Below are positions 61,763 to 64,000 of a DNA stretch of 64,000 nt, piece after piece. Origin of the DNA: Actinoplanes italicus (GTDB lineage Bacteria; Actinomycetota; Actinomycetes; Mycobacteriales; Micromonosporaceae); assembly GCF_003001815.1 (NCBI RefSeq), contig NZ_PVMZ01000003.1, positions 310,001 to 374,000 on the forward strand. The letters are read 5' to 3'. The stretch's first letter is position 1, and every line of letters starts with the position of its first letter. The notes under the pieces are model-generated. The model had not been told where the DNA came from. It saw only the letters and a list, made by a program, of their open reading frames with translations, and ran no database searches. Position numbers and translations under genes: made by a program.

Positions 61763-61956
61763 CCATCGCCGAAATCCTCGCCTCCCTGCTCGCCTTCGCC
61801 GTTGCCTCCGCCGCCCTCGGCATGGTCTACGGCCTGGCTAGGGGTGCCAATCCGATCCGTGCTGCCGTGTCCGGGCTCATCGCCTACGCGGTCCTGTCCG
61901 GCCTGCTCGCCCTCCCGGTGACGTTCGTCGTCGCAGTCCTGGAGGTGCGGTCGTGA
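61759..61956 (+). CDS. Phage-encoded two-TM membrane protein
   Basis: 65 residues, almost entirely two membrane helices (ILASLLAFAVASAALGMVYG and IAYAVLSGLLALPVTFVVAV). The size and hydrophobicity suit a holin-like or other small membrane protein, but the early-operon position argues against a lysis role. 4-bp overlaps on both sides. Confidence 0.65.
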   Translation: MTIAEILASLLAFAVASAALGMVYGLARGANPIRAAVSGLIAYAVLSGLLALPVTFVVAVLEVRS

Positions 61957-62177
61957 GCGAGCTTCCCCCCGCCTTCCGCTCCCTGTTCGACCAGGGCCTG
62001 GCCGAGCTCGTCGACAAGATGCTGGCCTCCGCCGCCGACTACGACGGCCTGGACGACGTCGAGGCAAACATCGACTTCGCGCACGAAATCTCCGTCCGCA
62101 TGGAACCGCACGCGCTGCCCGTCATCGTGGCCGCGCTCGCCCTCCGCATGCACCGCTCGCGGGAGGTGGCCCGGTGA
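61953..62177 (+). CDS. Phage hypothetical protein
   Basis: 74 residues, all helical and acidic: FRSLFDQGLAELVDKMLASA, DYDGLDDVEANIDFA. No motif recognised. Overlaps the next gene by 4 bp (GTGA). Confidence 0.65.
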   Translation: MSELPPAFRSLFDQGLAELVDKMLASAADYDGLDDVEANIDFAHEISVRMEPHALPVIVAALALRMHRSREVAR

Positions 62178-62641
62178 AGACGTTCCCGCACTGGCGCGCC
62201 GTGGGCCGCGCGATGCTCGACGCCCGGCGACGGGAGGGCGTCACCGCGCCGCGCACCGTGCTCGACAACCGGCGTGGGGCTCCGGCCGTTGAGCTGACCT
62301 GGGAGCGCGAGGACGGCCTCACGGTGGGCCTGTGGCGTCTTCGCAGCGGCCGCAGCGGTCCCGATCTCGGCGTTCGCTACCCGGACCGGGCTGACGGGAC
62401 CAACCTGTTCGCCGGGATGGACAGCATCGACGACGCCGGGCAGGTGCTGCGTGTCCTCGCCGCTCTGGAGCTGATCCCCGCCGACATCGCCTACGCCGCC
62501 GACGAGCGGTACGGGCGGTGCGTGAAGTGCGGCCGGCTCGCTCAGTGGTGGCCCGCCGAGGCTGGTGCTGACGACCGGTGGGTGCACGACGTCCGGCTCC
62601 GGTTCGACGGCAACCCGCATGAGGCCGAGGTGGCGTCATGA
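62174..62641 (+). CDS. Phage hypothetical protein with C-terminal zinc-type motif
   Basis: 155 residues, GTG start. WRAVGRAMLDARRREGVTA and an alpha/beta core (VGLWRLRSGRSGPDLGVRY); CVKCGRLAQWW near residue 116 is a C-x2-C half-site. Coupled to the exonuclease gene by a 4-bp overlap, suggesting a recombination or replication accessory. Confidence 0.68.
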   Translation: MKTFPHWRAVGRAMLDARRREGVTAPRTVLDNRRGAPAVELTWEREDGLTVGLWRLRSGRSGPDLGVRYPDRADGTNLFAGMDSIDDAGQVLRVLAALELIPADIAYAADERYGRCVKCGRLAQWWPAEAGADDRWVHDVRLRFDGNPHEAEVAS

Positions 62642-63678
62642 CGGCGATCGAGCTGCTCCCGCCGGGCACCGGTCCGCACGACGAGCGGTGGCATCAGCTA
62701 CGCCGTGAGGGCGTGACCGCGTCGGAGATCGCCGCAGTGATGGGCCTGTCCCGGTGGGCGTCGCCGTTCTCGCTGTACTGGCAGAAGGTCAACGCCTGGA
62801 CCACCGGCGACAACGAGCACATGTCGAACGGCCGGCACCTCGAGTCGGCGATCGCCGACTGGTGGATGGCCTCGCACGACCCGCTCGAGAACCTCGTCGC
62901 GGCCCCGGCCGGGCTGTACGCACACCCGGACCGGCCGTGGCAGCTCGCCACCCCGGATCGACTGCTCTACCTGCCGTGCGCGGAGTGCGACGGGAGCGGC
63001 CTGGTTGACGGCGTCGACGCCTTCGCCATCTGCCCCGACTGCGATCTCGACAAGCCCGGCATCGGGCCGCTGGTCGCATTGCTCGAGGTTAAGTGGGTGG
63101 CGTCGGCGACATGGGAGGGCTGGGGCGAGCCCGGCACCGACGACATCCCGGTCTACTACCGGGCCCAGGTGCTGTGGCAGGCCGACGTTCTCGGCGCCTC
63201 CACCGTCTACATCGCCGCCCTCGGGCCGGGCGGGTTCCGCTCGTACACCGTGCACATCGACGAGCGGGCCGAGGAAGACCTGCGGATGATGCGCGGCGCC
63301 GGGCAGGACTTCCACCGGCGGCTCGCCGAGGGCGACATCCCGGACCTGGATGGCCACGACGCAACCCTGTCGGCCCTGTCCCGGCTGCACCCGGCCGTCG
63401 GCGAGGGCGACGTTCAGGTGTTCGTCGACCTGGCTGAGCGGTACCGGCAGGCCCGCGCCGACCGGGACGAGGCGAAGACCCGGGTCGCCGAGTGCGAGGC
63501 GGAGATCCGCGCGGCGCTGGGCTCCGAGTTCAACCGGGCCATGTGCGGCAAGAAGCTCGTCGCCTCCCGAAGCGTCTTCGAGCGCACCTCGACCGACGAG
63601 GACGAGCTGCTCGCGATCGACGACGGCTACCCGACCACCGATCGACTCAACCCCGGAAGAGCAGGCAGCTATGCGTGA
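62638..63678 (+). CDS. YqaJ-type phage exonuclease (lambda Exo-like) with a zinc-knuckle insertion
   Basis: 346 residues. PD-(D/E)XK exonuclease of the YqaJ/lambda family: WHQLRREGVTASEIAAVMGL (DNA-end binding), GRHLESAIADWW (Glu), ATPDRLL (catalytic Asp) and LLEVKWVASA (E-x-K). Between the Asp and the E-x-K lies an insertion with CAECDGSG and CPDCD (~residues 121-142), a C-x2-C/C-x2-C zinc pattern like DnaJ knuckles. Digests one strand of duplex DNA 5'-3' for RecT-mediated annealing; recT follows after a 61-residue gene. Confidence 0.9.
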   Translation: MTAIELLPPGTGPHDERWHQLRREGVTASEIAAVMGLSRWASPFSLYWQKVNAWTTGDNEHMSNGRHLESAIADWWMASHDPLENLVAAPAGLYAHPDRPWQLATPDRLLYLPCAECDGSGLVDGVDAFAICPDCDLDKPGIGPLVALLEVKWVASATWEGWGEPGTDDIPVYYRAQVLWQADVLGASTVYIAALGPGGFRSYTVHIDERAEEDLRMMRGAGQDFHRRLAEGDIPDLDGHDATLSALSRLHPAVGEGDVQVFVDLAERYRQARADRDEAKTRVAECEAEIRAALGSEFNRAMCGKKLVASRSVFERTSTDEDELLAIDDGYPTTDRLNPGRAGSYA

Positions 63679-63856
63679 GCTGCGACCGGCCGCCGATGCC
63701 CTCGCTCTGATCCGAGAGCTGATCAGCGACCTCACCGACCCGGACCCGTGCGACTTCGACCATCACGGTCACTGCAAGGCGCACGGCTGGACCGACCTAG
63801 ACCGCCGATGCCCGCACGCCCGGGCCAAAGAACTCCTGGAGGCCGATCGTGCCTGA
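63671..63856 (+). CDS. Small phage protein with Cys/His cluster
   Basis: 61 residues, ATG 63671 overlapping the exonuclease stop by 8 bp. CDFDHHGHCKAHGW and RRCPHAR give three cysteines and four histidines in 28 residues, a likely zinc-binding site. The helical N-terminus (ADALALIRELISDLTD) may be an interaction helix. Lies between exonuclease and annealase genes, so it may act with them. Confidence 0.7.
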   Translation: MRELRPAADALALIRELISDLTDPDPCDFDHHGHCKAHGWTDLDRRCPHARAKELLEADRA

Positions 63857-64000
63857 GACCATCGCCAACGCCGTCGCCCAGCGGGACCAGTCGCCCACCG
63901 CGCTGGTCGCCGACTATCGCAATGACTTCGCTGCGGTGCTGCCGTCGCACCTGCCGCCCGCCACGTTCGTCCGCCTCGCGCAGGGCGTGCTGCGCCGAGA
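63849..64000 (+). CDS. recT: RecT-family single-strand annealing protein, 3'-truncated by window edge
   Basis: First 50 residues only, GTG 63849 (8-bp overlap with the preceding gene). AVAQRDQSPTALVADYRNDF then VLPSHLPPATFVRLAQGVLR is the RecT/Bet N-terminal pattern. It pairs with the YqaJ exonuclease to form a phage recombination module. The frame is open to the window end. Confidence 0.85.
   Translation, partial: MPETIANAVAQRDQSPTALVADYRNDFAAVLPSHLPPATFVRLAQGVLRR

Larger units (their letters stand above)
57756..64000. mobile_element. Left part of a prophage or related integrative element
   Basis: Divergent XRE regulators, P22-type antirepressor, ~13 small, mostly 4-bp-overlapping genes, a YqaJ/lambda-type exonuclease and the start of a RecT annealase. 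No integrase, tRNA or att repeat is visible in this window, so the left boundary (between 57673 and 57756) is inferred only from the change in gene type. It continues past the right edge. Confidence 0.82.

Overview
The window is chromosomal DNA from a very GC-rich actinomycete. GC-biased third codon positions, frequent GTG starts, an OhrR-type MarR regulator, a GlnR-type box before glnA, a full type VII (ESX) secretion locus, MptB- and PimE-like GT-C mannosyltransferases, and DUF4191/DUF5808 proteins next to lipoate genes all point to the Micromonosporaceae (Actinoplanes-like). No rRNA, tRNA, CRISPR array or insertion sequence was seen.

Layout. 1-2198 is the 3' part of glnE. 2199-8000 holds a zinc-finger membrane protein, an OhrR-like repressor with a small divergent gene, and three polytopic membrane glycosyltransferase-like proteins. 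7965-16107 holds a secreted beta-propeller protein, a DrrAB-type ABC exporter, a large BTAD/AfsR-type regulator, a YdcF-like protein and a small secreted protein. 16108-17655 is a gene-poor block of tandem repeats. glnA (17656-19080) follows, with a GlnR-type operator; glnE, whose product adenylylates GlnA, is in the same window.

19631-37497 is an ESX locus: two long ESX-like substrates or accessory proteins, a WXG100 pair, a mycosin-like protein, eccB, eccD, eccC, eccE and an EccA-like AAA ATPase. The mycosin-like protein has lost every catalytic residue, and the EccA-like ATPase carries a parallel beta-helix where EccA normally has TPRs. 37653-57672 is mainly housekeeping: DUF4191, a LuxR-type LAL regulator, lipA, an archaeal-type aspartyl-tRNA synthetase behind a T-box leader, lipB, two tandem GT-C paralogues, a TIGR01777 epimerase, sucB, lpdA and pepA. 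lipA and lipB make the lipoyl groups that SucB carries and Lpd reoxidises.

57756-64000 is the early region of a prophage or related integrative element. It has divergent XRE regulators, an antirepressor, a tightly overlapped run of small genes, a YqaJ exonuclease and the start of recT, and it leaves the window on the right.

A recurring theme is that most long gene-free gaps hold a different locally amplified minisatellite (13-61 bp units), and some of these have entered coding sequence. Two dispersed hairpin elements occur as separated copies: a 62-bp palindrome at 4832-4893 and 33369-33430, and a 43-nt hairpin repeated at 41959-42184 with a solo copy at 46605-46647.
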